DNA of 64,000 bases. Origin: Poecilobothrus nobilitatus. Lineage: Eukaryota > Arthropoda > Insecta > Diptera > Dolichopodidae. A model generated the notes under the pieces. The model was not told where the DNA came from. It was given only the letters and a program-made list of their open reading frames with translations, and did not search any database. The translations under genes were made by a program, and so were the position numbers. The stretch covers positions 1,736,001-1,800,000 of the forward strand of contig OX352774.1 of the NCBI GenBank assembly GCA_947095535.1, given 5' to 3'. Shown here piece after piece: positions 11,705-22,850 of this stretch (positions are counted from its first letter, which is position 1; each line of letters starts with the position of its first letter).

Positions 11705-13265
11705 ATTTAAACCACACCAATTCTCAATGTAATATTGTGAAATATGAAATTTATGATTGTTCTCTGTGATTGTGATTGGAGATTGTCTTTTATTATATTA
11801 AGATTTTGTACTTTCATTATTTTTTTATAAGCATCACCATTCATCTCTATTATTGCACTATAATAATTAATTACTTTTCCAGTAATGTTTTTTACGGCTA
11901 CTACTTTTATTTCCTGTTCTTTCAGAAAATCATTTTGTTTTTTTATAATAATCAATCAAATCTTCTTTTTCGTACTTTTTTTCTATACCACATACTTTAA
12001 TTCTAGGATTTCTAATTTTTGGTTCAGTGAATTCATAAATTTATTTTAATACTTCATTTTTATGCACTAATTCTTTTACTTTTTCAATTGAATTGATATC
12101 TGTACATTTTAATGCTATTACCCAGTTTTGTTTATTAAAGATCCCCTCACAATTTGCATCACATGGAGTAATACTATTTTTAGCACATTTCCAAAAAATT
12201 TTTGAAAAAATGTGCTTATTAGTTTCACTCTGTCCGTCCGTCCGTCTGTTTACAAAACTTCTACACCGTTAAAGATAGAGAAAAAAAATCCATGGTCAAC
12301 CATGGGTAGGTCTCATAAAAAAAATAATTTTGTGGAACAGCTTTTTCATATAGCCCCATCCATTACGGAGCTACAGCCCCTCAAACTTTGAAAAAGCCCT
12401 ATTTTTAAATGCATATGTCTTATGTTCTGCTTAAGATTTTTTCCATCTGAAAACGTCAAGCGACAGGTGTTTTTTTTAACTTTGCAAATTAATATCAAAA
12501 TTATACAATTTTTTTAAATTTCAAAAAATTGTTTGATAACATCCCCTGTTTATGAGTTATTACGCCTCAAAAATTCAAAATTTGCTATTTTTAGACATCT
12601 ATAACAAGACATGAAAATTAAAGGTTCAATAATATATATTTGCGCGTGTTAACAGTTTTTCTTAGTTGTATAGGGCTCTGCACTTACAGCCCCTTAAAAT
12701 TTCAGAAAAGTCCAATTTTCACATATTTTCTTATTACAAAAAATTTCTTGAATTTTATTTTTTAAATTTTCATTTTTCCGTTGGTTTACATTTTACCTTG
12801 TTTAAATCTTCTTTTGTCTTTTGACACGTTTGTTTATTTTTAGGTAATATTTTTGGGTTATTTTTTAGCACATTAACATAACACCTTGGCTTTCCCTTAC
12901 ATTTAATTTTTTTTCATCAAAACTTTTTTACTAACTCGTTTACATTTTCAAACATTTTTTTATTTGTTTCTTTATTTTCTTCAAAACTGTGTTTTAATAA
13001 TTCTATATTTTGATTTATTTTGTTTAACTTTTCATTCATATATGAAATATAAATCTATATAAATATTAGAATTTATTCTGCATTCATCACAAATCATTAC
13101 AATATTATTGTCTAATGTCTACTGACACTTCTTTTCTAATGTTCTATTTATCTTTTTACATACTACATGGAATACTCTTGCATATACACCACCACATGTA
13201 TTGAATCACTTTTGCGCTGAATTATATTCCTACAATCACCACATTCTCTCACAGTACTCATTTTG
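11705..13265 (-). pseudogene. LINE ORF1 (gag-like) with PHD-like finger; interrupted
   Basis: Minus strand from 13262: STVRECGDCRNIIQRKS, then in another frame GGVYARVFHVVCKK and NIVMICDECR. Together these give the C..C...H..C...C..C spacing of a PHD-like finger. A coiled-coil follows (LNKINQNIELLKHSFEENK, 12940-13060). After an inserted GTCC repeat (12178-12806) comes NWVIALKCTDINSIEKVKEL, then PRIKVCGIEKKYEKEDLID, and at 11707-11955 a block with INYYSAIIEMNGDAYKKIM. I recognise this layout from arthropod LINE ORF1 proteins, probably I/Nimb-like; clade uncertain. The CCHC part expected downstream is missing. It is a different family from the ORF1 at 3150-5047. Confidence 0.65.
12178..12806 (-). 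repeat. GTCC-tract repeat, family 4, inserted in LINE ORF1
   Basis: Hairpin end at 12182-12216 and the next roughly 45 bases are identical to those of the copy at 3478. The inner part is shorter through a deletion of about 160 bases. The inner end reads GGTTTACATTTTACCTTG, matching the other copy. It sits in the middle of the ORF1 remnant, which resumes on both sides. Confidence 0.75.
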
Positions 13266-13269
13266 TAAT

Positions 13270-14282
13270 TTTATAATTACTGTTTATATGAGAGATACAT
13301 GTCACAGAAATAGCAATTTACTATTTAATTAATTAATTTTACTTGAATTATTTGTTTTTATATCCGTTTTATTTCATTAATTACATTCTACAATGTTTAT
13401 TACGTATTATATTTATTTTTAAATTAACTTGTAAATATTTTTATTTAATTTTTAAAATTTGTTTTTCCTAAACACTCGACCACGCGCACGTGTTATTTTT
13501 CAGTTATAATAGAAAGAACGTAAATCGTAACTTAAGATATGCACATAATAATTTTATTAAAACGATTTAAAATTTTAAGAACACAAAAACATTTTTCGAG
13601 TTTTAAAGAGAGTTTTTTAAAACCAAATATATTTTTATTAATCCTAAAAAAAGAAAATATTTTAAAAAGAAAAAAATTAATTAAATAAAACAGCCTTCGT
13701 TTAAAGAAATTTATTTATTAATTATATTCTATTTACGACGTGTTCCGAACTTAGTTCATTATCAAGTATTATATACATATACCTATCTCTATTTATATAG
13801 GTACAAGACAATTTAAAGTTAATTTATGTTAAAAAAATATTATAATATGTTAAAAAACATACTATAGTCAAAAAAAAAAGAATTAGAAACCTAGAACATT
13901 TTTTGTTAAAAAAACTAACAAAAATCCTATAACTAAAAACTAAAAAGAAACATTTAACATGAAAATTATTTAACAATTCAAATTTTAACTTTACAATGAT
14001 TGTAATAATTTTATTTCTGTAATTCCTGTTATAACAAATAAAAATTTTTGGAGGTTGAGAAAAAATTTTATGCATTCGCTTGTAAATTATTCTTGTTTAA
14101 ATAATGAAAGGAAAACAATTTAATTTTTCTTTCTCAAATCGGAAGAAAATATGTTTTGAAAGTTTTCAAGTTTTAAATTAAATTTCTTATAGATATTTCA
14201 TTTATACATTTCTTATAGATGAAATAGATATTCTTTCTATTATGAATGAATATTATGAAATATTTCATTATGAATGAATTTT
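13270..14282. other. AT-rich sequence, nothing recognised
   Basis: Roughly 80 percent or more AT by eye, with A- and T-runs. A duplicated phrase around TTTCTTATAGATATTTCA occurs at 14185-14225. No coding or RNA signature was found. Confidence 0.5.
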
Positions 14283-14719
14283 ACTTAATGGGGGCTGCCG
14301 CCCCAAACGCCCGCTAAAAAAGTTATTAAAACCCTGGTTATTAAATTTTTATAATCAATTCTCCAGTTATTTTTTATAAATATGACATTTTTTGTATTGT
14401 ACACTGATCTGTAAAAACAAGATTTAGCAATTAATAAAAATATATAAATTTATTTGTAAATATTTGTCTCAAAATTGTAAAAAATATCACAAATTTAAAA
14501 AATATAAAAGATATAAAAACGTAAAATGGTAAAAAATTGCAATGTAAAATTGTAAAAAATGTAAAAAATGTAAAAATATGTAAAAAATGTTAAAAAATAG
14601 TACATAGGTACATAGTTAATCTTGTATTCAATTCTTATTTGGTATAGAAAATTTTAAAAAGTGGTGATATAATTGGTTCTGTGTCTTTGTTTTATAAATA
14701 AATAAACTCTCTTTTTCTA

Positions 14720-15588
14720 CTGACTAAGAGCCGCTTTATAAGAGCTCCAGTCCTGTACCTCATTTGTTTTTTTGGCATTATTAAAAGTCCCTATCTTTCA
14801 TAACACCTTTTCTTAGAGCTTTGATTTCATCATTCCACCAAAGTGGTTTAAGTTTTCCCCTGGGCTCACTGATGCGACACGAATGCTGTAAGGACTTATT
14901 GCAGGCCTTAGTAAAAACGTTTACTAGGCTATTTAGATCCTGGATATTTTTAGAAATTCCAGAAGTCAAAGAGTGAAGCGTTGACTTCAAGTGCTTCTTA
15001 TAATTGTTCCAGTCAGTTCCTTAAGGTTATGATACACTGACTTTATTGGAGGACTTTCGTCCAGACTGAACTCAAGGTATCTGTGATCTCAAAAATAATG
15101 CTCATCAGAAACTTTCCATGAGTTTATTTTAGAATAAAAGTCTGAGACTAAAGTTATGTTGACTAAAGTTATCTTCTTGCCTATTACTAATAAAAAAGGT
15201 AGGTTCCCTGCCAGTGTTACAGATAAGAAGGTTAATATTTAAAATGTAATCAAACTCACCTCTTTCGTTGGTAACCGAACTACCCCAGATGTCATGGTGA
15301 GCATTGGCTTTGTAGCTTATAATGACCCAAATGTTGACCTTTCTAGCATCCGCTACCAACCCTGCAAGATTGCATGGAGAAAGTGAGGAAGATACGCCCC
15401 AACAACGCAGAGCCCTGAGTTTTTTAGAACAGCAACACTGTAATTAAATATAAAAGTTAAATTTAAAGTATTTTTAGCCAGTATGCACGCTCTAGGTTTG
15501 CATACCTCTTTATTATATAACAACTTATAACCTGGTGTCCTGAGCCTGTGAACCTGTTTTTTTGCCACCCATGGCTCTTGGATGGAGA
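14720..15588 (-). pseudogene. LINE endonuclease and linker fragment (copy A)
   Basis: Minus strand from 15588: the start of the endonuclease domain with WVAKKQVHRLRTPGYKLLY (15353-15568), then NIWVIISYKANAHHDIWGSS, NERGEFDYI and NTGREPTF (15129-15359), the block around the catalytic His/Asn of LINE endonucleases. It then passes to the linker ISEPRGKLKPLWWNDEIKAL (14781-14990), typical just before the RT. The RT itself is absent. It lies downstream of the DUF4780 ORF1 at 15589-16680 in the correct order. Frameshifts separate the three parts. Confidence 0.75.
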
Positions 15589-16680
15589 TTAATTTGTAGT
15601 AGCTTCATTATCTGAGCCATTATTAATCTCCACCACCGTAGCGTTAGCTTCATCCTGAAAGTCCATTGAGAAGCTTTTCAAGCGTCTCTTTGGAGTCGAG
15701 GAGGATGCTACGTCAACGACATCGGATCGGTCAGAGTCTGCGTCTTGGGCTTGACTTAGGCCTTCGCCGATGTTCCTTGAGGGTTCCATCTCATCCTCCT
15801 TATACACCATTAGTGTTATCGCCGTGAAGCCGTAACTATTGACCCCTTTGATTTTCGCCAGGGGTTGTAGGGAGTTCTTATTGACTATGACCAGCGCCTG
15901 TCGGGAATCTCCTACTACTTTCAGTAGCTTGGCAATATTTTAATTGTGAGTTGGAAGTTGGAGATTTGACACTTTCATCATTTTTATGATTGTGTCTGTT
16001 TCGGCAGGTTCTCTAGGCAGCCACATCCTAGCTCTTGGCTTGCTAGGGATTTCCTCCCTGCTTACCGCTTTGAGCTAGGTCCCCAGCTATAGACTTACCA
16101 CCTTCTCCATCGCTTGCTTGTAGAGATCTACCGATCTCTGATCAGTGCAGGCTGTCAATTTGACGTGGCCTTGGTGCCAGCCAGCGTCCCTACAGGAAGA
16201 TGGTGGTACCGGAATTTCTTCCAGTACCTGGAAGAAAGTTGTGTTTAAAGCAACAACAACCTTTTTCCAGTTACTGGGAGAAATACCCCCATCCTTTAGC
16301 CCCTCATCAATGATTTCCTGATTTAAACTATCCATGGCAATTTCACTGAACGGCTTGGTTACCTGGTTGCTCTCTAGCCTAACCTTTTTGGAACTACCCT
16401 GTGGCTTATCTTGTAACTTTTGTCTCTTGGACATAAGGCCCTTCGATGAAGCTGGGATTTGTCCTTTTTGGGGTCTGGCCTGCTACTCCTGGCCCTTAAG
16501 GAATTCTTTTGCGGCTCAGATAAATTACCAACATTGAGGGAGCTTAACCTCTCAATTATTTTATAGGCCGACCGTTTACCGATAGGCCGACAATAAGACT
16601 TGTTTCGACGGGTGCACTTTGCATACCGTCTTTGGTTATTCGCGACTTTCCTTAGCACTTCTAGTGCCTGCTTTGGTCGT
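15589..16680 (-). pseudogene. LINE ORF1 with DUF4780-type domain (copy A)
   Basis: Minus strand: an N-terminal Lys/Arg-rich part with KIIERLSSLNVGNLSEPQK (16374-16658), then a frameshift into MSKRQKLQDKPQGSSKKVRL and the DUF4780 core (16087-16434): LNTTFFQVLEEIPVPPSSCR, DAGWHQGHVKLTACTD, RSVDLYKQAMEKV. The core continues in another frame as ARMWLPREPAETDTI and ends with SYGFTAITLMVYKEDE (15589-15900). DUF4780 is found in ORF1 proteins of certain insect LINEs (LOA/Jockey side). The C-terminal part (15589-15810) is acidic and Ser-rich. At least two frameshifts break it. Confidence 0.75.
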
Positions 16681-17183
16681 GTTACTGCCGACTTTTGGGA
16701 AGTGCCTGCTAACTCTGTTTTGGAATTTAACCACGTAGTTGGTGATTATTTCCGGTTGACACCCACGAGGTTGGTTTGGATTGAGAATTTTTGCCGACCA
16801 GCCCGCTCAAATAAATAACACAAAGAAAATTGAGTATTGACGGACGTTGAATACTGAAAAAAGAAAAAACAAAAAAATAGTCCAATAGCTACATTACAGA
16901 ATTAATTACAGACATTTTAAAGAAAAGAATAAAATTATGTATGCTATGATTACGGAATGAGATGTGTCTATAAATTTTTGAAATAAATTCGCCTAAAAAA
17001 AAGAATATTATAATGTTAAGTTGTTAATATTGCTATCGTTAATATTGTTAATATTGTAGTATAACATTACAGAATTAGTTTACAGAAATTAGTTTAGAAA
17101 AGAAAAACGTATATTGTTATACGGAAATATAGTATCTTATCTACGTATCTACATACTAAATTATTACTTTTTAGTTCAAATGA
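16681..17183. other. 5' part of the DUF4780 LINE and flank (copy A)
   Basis: Holds the probable 5' untranslated region (CACGTAGTTGGTGATTATTTCC ... GACCAGCCCGCTC in shortened form) and AT-rich flank. The same sequence follows copy B at 22436-22850. Copy A lacks about 315 bases here that copy B keeps. No gene. Confidence 0.6.
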
Positions 17184-17555
17184 GGAAGAGTGCAGTAGAG
17201 TAAACTATGTCAACTCTGGGATACCCGTATGAAGGTAATATATCCTGTTTCTATATTACATGACCTTCTTTTAAAGAATTTCAAATGTTTTAGCATCGAC
17301 GTAGTTATAACTATGGACCACCACAACCAAATTTTACAGAAATTGTTGCCATAAAACTCATCATTTGCAAGATTTCAGACGTCTAGCTTCATTAAATTCC
17401 AAGAGGTGCAAGAAGCCAGAACCAGCTGCTCTAGACCTATAATTACTGCTATTTACATTTGAAAAGAGAAGTAACTTGACACGATTTTACAAAATTCAAA
17501 AAACCTAGCATCATTAGATACTGAATAATTTCCATATAAATAAAGAAGTTTGGGA
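17184..17555 (+). repeat. GTCC-family 1 element, 5' fragment
   Basis: Starts like the full element at 28717 (GAGGAAGAGTGCAGTAGAG, then CAACTCTGGGATACCCGTAT) and contains one dimeric internal unit (ACCAAATTTTACAGAAATTG ... AGGTGCAAGAAGCCAGAACC). The GTCC tract and 3' hairpin are missing. Copy B has only the first part of it. Confidence 0.75.
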
Positions 17556-17715
17556 GTCCACCTAAATCCCAAAAAAAAAATATCCCAATGATACAAAATC
17601 CCAAATAAGACAAAATCCAAAAAAAAATTCCAAGAAAAATAATCCCAAATTTCAAAATTCCAAATTACAAAATCCCAAAATCCCAAATTTTAAAATCCCA
17701 AAATTGCAAAATCCC
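17556..17715. repeat. Short tandem repeat of the AAAATCCCAA type (left arm)
   Basis: More than ten degenerate copies of an 8-12 base unit, AAAATCCCAA or AAATTCCAAA. The reverse complement, TTGGGATTTTG, forms a matching array at 19540-19632 on the other side of the mariner. This gives two inverted, internally repetitive arms about 2 kb apart. Confidence 0.75.
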
Positions 17716-18227
17716 AATTTTTAGTTAGTTATAAAATCAAGGTTATATCTTTCAATTTCGAGTTAGGAATCTTGCTTGTTTTTTTTATCTTGCATTACAA
17801 AAAGCCACTATTAAAAAAATATTTTATTTTCAATACTTTTGTATAAAGTAGGTATGCCGTACCCGTATTAGAGTATTCCACTATGGGAAGTTCTTTATTA
17901 TTGAAAATATATGTTAATATAAAAAAATATCTAGAAGGAATTTTATAGTTGGTTACAAAATCTGGATTATACGCCTTTTACAGAATATTTATATATATCT
18001 ATATATGAGATTCTGAGTTAGGAGATATTTTAGAGATGGTTACAAAATCAGGGTTTCAATAATTTGTTTAGCGGGGGTTTCGGGGCGGCAGACCCCACTA
18101 TTTCAAGTTCATTGTAGTTGAAATATATATAAAAATATATCTAGAAAAAAAATAATTAAAAGGGATATTAGAGTTGGTTACAAAATGAGAGTTATACGTC
18201 GTTTGCAGAATATTTATATATTATGTA
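17716..18227 (+). repeat. Repeat with two tandem-like units and a GGGGCGGCAG motif
   Basis: Two related units read TTGGTTACAAAATC(T)GGATTATACG...CAGAATATTTATATAT (17947-18060 and 18175-18227). Between them lies AGCGGGGGTTTCGGGGCGGC at about 18069-18090. This is the inverted complement of the GGGGCTGCCGCCCC motif opening copy A at 14290. The second unit is cut by the mariner at 18226; the first shows what the uncut target looked like. Confidence 0.65.
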
Positions 18228-19525
18228 TAGGGTGTTCAAATTGAGGTATCATTTTAATTTTAATAAAAAAAGACTTTTTTTTTGAAAAATTAAATATATT
18301 TTAATTTTAATTTATTACAAATAGGTTCCGGTTAATAATCAAAAATTATGTCGGCCAAGTGGCCCCCTCTACTACTTCGGCAGGCTTCCAATCTTTTACC
18401 AAAATTCTGAATCACGTTGTTCAATAAACTGTTCTCAATGGTTGAAATCTGCTCGATAATGTTGTTTTTAAGCTCTTGAATTGTTATGGAATTATTGCTG
18501 TACACTTTCGATTTCACAAAATCCCACAAAAAAAAATCCAACGGTGTCAAATCGCACGATCTTGGTGGCCACATCACTCCTCCTCTACGAGAAATAATGC
18601 GATCTTCGAACTTTTCCTTCAAAAGATCCATTGTCTCTCTTGCTGTGTGGCAAATGGTACAATCCTGTTGAAACCACATATTCTCTACGTCCAAATCATC
18701 AATTTCCCGCCACAAAAAGCTTCGGATCATCTCCCTGTAGCGATTTCCATTGACCGTAATCGCATTTCCATTTGCGTTTTCAATATGGTCCGATAATTCC
18801 CCCTGACCACAAACCACACCAAACCGTAACTTTTTGTGGATGTACTGGTTGCTCTAAGATAACCCTTGGATTCTCTTCACCCCAAATGCAGCAATTCTGT
18901 TTATTGACGTAGCCATTGAGCTGGAAATGAGCTTCGTCGGTGAAGATTATTTTGTTAAAAAAATTCTCATTTTCTTCTTGTTTTTCGATTGCCCAAGAAA
19001 CGAATTGCCGACGTAATGCATGGTCAGTTGGTTTTAATTCTTGCGTCAGCTGGATCTTATAAGCCTTTAAATGGAGATCACGATGCAAAATGTTGAATAA
19101 TGTGGATGGTTTGATGTTTAATTGCTGCGAACGATGACGAATGGAAGTTTTTGGATCTTCTTCAACATTTCTGCTCACAGCTGCTACATTCTCTGTTGAA
19201 CGGCCACTACGTTGATAAATGCTGCCTCTGTTATCAAGAACAGATCCAGTTTCTAGAAATTTATCAACCATCACCTTGATGGCACGATTTGTTGGAACAT
19301 TTTCTCTACCAAATTTTGTTCGAAATTTTCTAATTACATCTTGAAAACTTTTACCATTTTCAAAAAATGTTGTAATAACAAAAACACGTTGTTCCTTCGT
19401 GTAACGTTCCATATTAACTAACCGGAATGTATTTAGAATATACCTAAAGAAACCTCGTATAAAAATTCCAGGTTGAAAAAAAATGGCGGCAAAATCTAAA
19501 TTATACCTCAATTTTAAACACCCTA
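18228..19525 (-). mobile_element. mariner transposon, DD41D (rosa-like), near intact, with TIRs and TA target
   Basis: About 1.3 kb, the normal mariner size. Terminal inverted repeats start TAGGGTGTTCAAATTGAGGT on the left and, on the reverse strand, TAGGGTGTTTAAAATTGAGG on the right. TA dinucleotides flank both ends (18226-18227 and 19526-19527). The inside is filled by a single transposase reading frame with one frame break. The target is the second unit of the repeat at 17716-18227. Confidence 0.92.
18332..19412 (-). pseudogene. mariner transposase (DD41D), one 2-base frame break
   Basis: Cuts and pastes the element at TA sites. The start Met at 19412 begins MERYTKEQRVFVITTFFENG (helix-turn-helix N-terminus); upstream codons in frame are TIR sequence, so this start is preferred. 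An ETGSVLDNRG/GRSTENV linker follows. First catalytic Asp: FFNKIIFTDEAHF. Next is VTVWCGLWSGGIIGPY, where two bases appear missing near 18785 and the frame shifts. Second Asp: WFQQDCTICHTA. Third Asp: RSCDLTPLDFFLWDFVKS. I count 41 residues between the second and third Asp, giving DD41D, the signature of the rosa group known from tephritid flies. Length is close to 360 residues, normal for mariner. All three acidic residues remain, so decay is recent. Confidence 0.9.
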
Positions 19526-19539
19526 TATATTCGAAATTC

Positions 19540-19632
19540 TGAGATTTTGTAACATTGGGATTTTGTAACTTGGGATTTTGAAATTTGGTATTATTTTTTT
19601 TGGGATTTTGGGCTTGGGATTTTGACTTTCGG
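19540..19632. repeat. Short tandem repeat of the TTGGGATTTT type (right arm)
   Basis: Degenerate copies of TTGGGATTTTG/TAACTTGGGATTTTG. It is the inverted counterpart of the array at 17556-17715. Confidence 0.75.
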
Positions 19633-19796
19633 ATTTCAAACGCCCTCTAAAAAAGTTATTAAAACCCTGGTTATTAAATTTTTATAATCAATTCTAAAGT
19701 CCTTACGAGTTATTTTTTATACATATGACATTTTTTATATTGTACACTGATCTGTAAAAACAAGATTTACAATTAATAAAAATATATAAATTTATT

Positions 19797-20275
19797 GAAC
19801 ATATAACGTAAAATCAAATACTTATTGTAACATACAAATTAGTCGCAATTAGTCGCATTTAACACAAATTTTTGGGTTTTACTCAAAAAATTAAAAAAAA
19901 AAAAAACTGGAACAAATTATAGTAATTTTAAAAATTATTTCTTATTATTATAATCATCAAATTTGTAAATATTCCTTTAAAAAATTACAGAATACATTTC
20001 GATATTTTCATATCATCATCAGCTGCTGTCTGATTTTTACGACTAAATTAGTTTTTTATTTTATTTTCAGTTTTAAATTTTACATTTAATACAATAACAA
20101 AGCTACTCAAAAAATGAGATAAAAATGAAATAAAAAATAATAGAAAACTCTCAGACTCAACATCACATTTTAAAAACGACAAAATAATCTTAAACACTAT
20201 TTAAAGTCCATATGATAGTTTAAGACATTTTAGTTTAGAATTTAAAAATAAAATTGTTAAATTATTTATGTTAAA
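19797..20275. other. AT-rich segment present only in copy B
   Basis: Aligning the two blocks, copy A passes directly from ATATAAATTTATT to TGTCTCAAAATT, while copy B has these extra bases. It contains ATCATCATCAGCTGCTGTCT near 20030 and no coding signal. It is either an insertion in B or a deletion in A. Confidence 0.55.
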
Positions 20276-20459
20276 AATTGTCTCAAAATTCTAAAAAAGG
20301 TCACAAATTTAAAAAATATAAAAAATATAAAAACGTAAAATGGTAAAAAATTGTAAAAAATGTAAAAAAAAAGTACATAGGTACATAGTTAATCTTGTAT
20401 TCAATTCTTATTAGGTATAGAAAATTTTAAAAAGTGGTGATATAATTGGTTCTGTGTCT

Positions 20460-20940
20460 TTTGACTAGAACTGCTTTATAAGAGCTCGAGTCCTGTACCT
20501 CATTTGTTTTTTTGGCATTATTAAAAGCCCCTACCTTTCATAATGCCTTTCCTTAGAGCTTTGATTTCTTCATTTCGTCAAGGTGGTTTAAGTTTTCACC
20601 TGAGCTTACTGATGGGGCACGAATGCTCTAAGGACTTATTGCAGACCTTAGTAAAAACGTTTACTAGGCTATTTAGATCCTGGATATTTTTATGAATTCT
20701 TGGAGTCAAACAGTGAAGCGTTCATCTTTAAGTACTCCTTATATTTGTTCCAGTCAGTTCCTTAAGGTTATGATACACTGACTTTATAGGAGGACTTTCG
20801 TCCAGACTGAACTCAAGGTATCTGTGATCTGAAAAATAATGCTCATCAGAAACTTTCCATGAATTTAGGCTCATAGGCTCTTGGATCTAGATAATGTCCT
20901 CGCACGTTCTTCTGAGGCGGATTTCAAGTGCGGTGGAAGA
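20460..20940 (-). pseudogene. LINE linker fragment (copy B)
   Basis: The counterpart of 14720-15100 in copy A: the minus strand still resembles the KPP.W..EIKALRKG linker, with more damage. The endonuclease that follows in copy A (15129-15590) is deleted here, so the linker lies directly next to the end of ORF1. Confidence 0.6.
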
Positions 20941-22080
20941 CGCTTTGGAGTGATGGAGATTACTTTGAAGTAGCTTCATTATCTGACCCATCGTTAATCT
21001 CCACCACCGTAGCGTTAGCTTCATCCTGAAAGTTCATTGAGAAGCTTTTCAACCGTCTCTTTGGGGTCGAAGCGTCTATTTGGAGTCGAGGAGGATGCTA
21101 CGTCAACGACATCGGATCGGTCAGAGTCTGCATCTTGGGCTTGACTTGGGCCTTCACTGATATTCCTTGAGGGTTCCACCTCATCCTTCTTATACATCCT
21201 TAGTGTTATAGCCGTTAGTCGTAAGCCGTATGTGTTAGCCGTAACATTTGAAATCTTTGGCTTTCACTAGAGTTTGCAGAGAGTTCTTATTGACTATGAC
21301 TAGCGCCTGTCGAGAATCTCCTACTATTTCCCGTAGCTTGGCAATCTTTTAAATGTGAGTTGGAAGTTGGAGATTTGACACTTTCATCATTTTTATGATT
21401 GTGTCTGCTTCGGCGGGTTCTCTAGGCAGCAACACCCTAGCTCCTGGCTTGCTAGGGATTTCCTCCCTGCTTACGGCTTTGAGCTTGGTCTCCGGCCATA
21501 GACTTACCACCTTCCCTATCGCCTAATTGTAGAGATCTACGGATCTATGATCAGCGCAGGCTGTAAATTTGAAGTGACCTTGGTGCCAGTCGGCGTCCCT
21601 ACAGGAGAATGGTGGTACCTGGAAGAAGGTTGTGTTTAAAGCAGCAACAACCTTTTTCCAATTACTGGGAGCAATACCTCCATCCTTTAGCCCCTCATTA
21701 ATGATCTCCCGAATTAAACTATCCTTGGCAATTTCACTGAACGGCTTGGTTACCTGGTTGCTCCCTAGCCTAGCCTTTTTGGAACTACCTTGTGGCTCAT
21801 TTTGTGACTTTAGTCTCTTGGACATAAGGCCCTTCGATGAACCTGGAATTTGTCCTTTTTGGGGCTTGACCTGGCCTGCTACTCTTTTGGCCTAGGTTAA
21901 GAAATTCTTTTGCGGCTCAGATAAATGACCAACATTGAGAGAGCTTAACCTCTCAATTATTTTATAGGCCGACCGTTTACCGATGGGCCGACAAGAGGCT
22001 TGTTTCGGGCGCGCTTTGCATACCGTTTTTGGTTGTTCGCGACTTTCTTTAGCACTTCTAGTGCCCGGTTTAGTCATTTT
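20941..22080 (-). pseudogene. LINE ORF1 with DUF4780-type domain (copy B)
   Basis: Same protein as at 15589-16680. An open stretch at 21523-21825 reads MSKRLKSQNEPQGSSKKARL and continues to APSNWKKVVAALNTTFFQV, but the EEIPVPP segment is deleted before PFSCRDADWHQGHFKFTACA. The N-terminal part (21892-22077) again shows KIIERLSSLNVGHLSEPQK. A small tandem duplication (CGTCTCTTTGGGGTCGAAG and CGTCTATTTGGAGTCGAGG) affects the C-terminal part near 21055-21090. Frameshifts prevent a full product. Confidence 0.75.
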
Positions 22081-22119
22081 ATTTGCCTACTTTTGGAAAG
22101 TGCCTGCTAACTCTGTTTT

Positions 22120-22850
22120 GGAATTTTTTTTAAATATTTTGTTCCATAATTTAACCCACGAGTACGAAGAAAAGGAAGGTCTGCCCTATGCAGTGATTCT
22201 TATATATAGAATAAGATTAATGAATTCGGAAGGTTGCCAGGTACTCCGAACACTCCTTTCGCGACTGGGCTATTTTTAAGACGGGGCCTCCAGCCAGGCT
22301 GATTATTCGCAAGGGTCGCATAACACTTTGAATCCGAACCAGGTTTACCCCAATTCGATGGTTTCGGTAAAAACCGAGGTGTCAGTAATAGGATTCATAA
22401 AGAGAGACCCAGTTTACCTTTCCCTTAGTACCTAACCACGTAGTTGGTGATTATTTCCGGTCGACACCCACGAGGAGGGTTTGGATTGAGAATTTTCGCC
22501 GACCAGCCCGCTCAAGTAAATAACACAAAGAAAATTGAATATTGACGGACGTTGAATACTGAAAGAAGAAAAAACAAAAATAGTCCAATAGCTACATTAC
22601 AGAATTAATTACAGACATTTTTAAGAAAATAATGAAATTATGTATACTATAATTGCGGAATGAGATGTGCCTATAAATTTTTGAAATAAATTAAAAAAAA
22701 CAAAAAACAAAAAGAATATTATAATGTTAAGTTGTTAATATTGCTATTGTAGTATAACATTACAGAATTAATTTACAGAAATTAGTTTAGAAAAGAAATT
22801 AGTTATACAGATATATAGTATCTTATCTACGTATCTACATATATATATCC
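22120..22850. other. 5' region of the DUF4780 LINE (copy B), longer than in copy A
   Basis: Contains about 315 bases (22120-22433) that are missing from copy A, with relatively GC-rich sequence (GGGGCCTCCAGCCAGGCTG, then CCGAACCAGGTTTACCCC). This may be original LINE 5' untranslated region retained here. From 22436 onward it matches copy A again. Confidence 0.5.

Larger units (their letters stand above)
14283..17330. repeat. Duplicated block, copy A (partner 19636-22920)
   Basis: The block starts with a G/C-rich motif (GGGGGCTGCCGCCCC), continues through AAAACCCTGGTTATTAAATT, a (TGTAAAAAA)n-like stretch at 14470-14600, a DUF4780 LINE fragment, and extends into the first bases of a family-1 GTCC element at about 17184. 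Copy B shows the same order and the same LINE breakpoint near 14700/20460. Differences are indels: copy B has about 480 extra bases at 19797-20275 and about 315 extra at 22120-22433, while copy A has an extra EN segment at 15129-15590. Confidence 0.8.
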
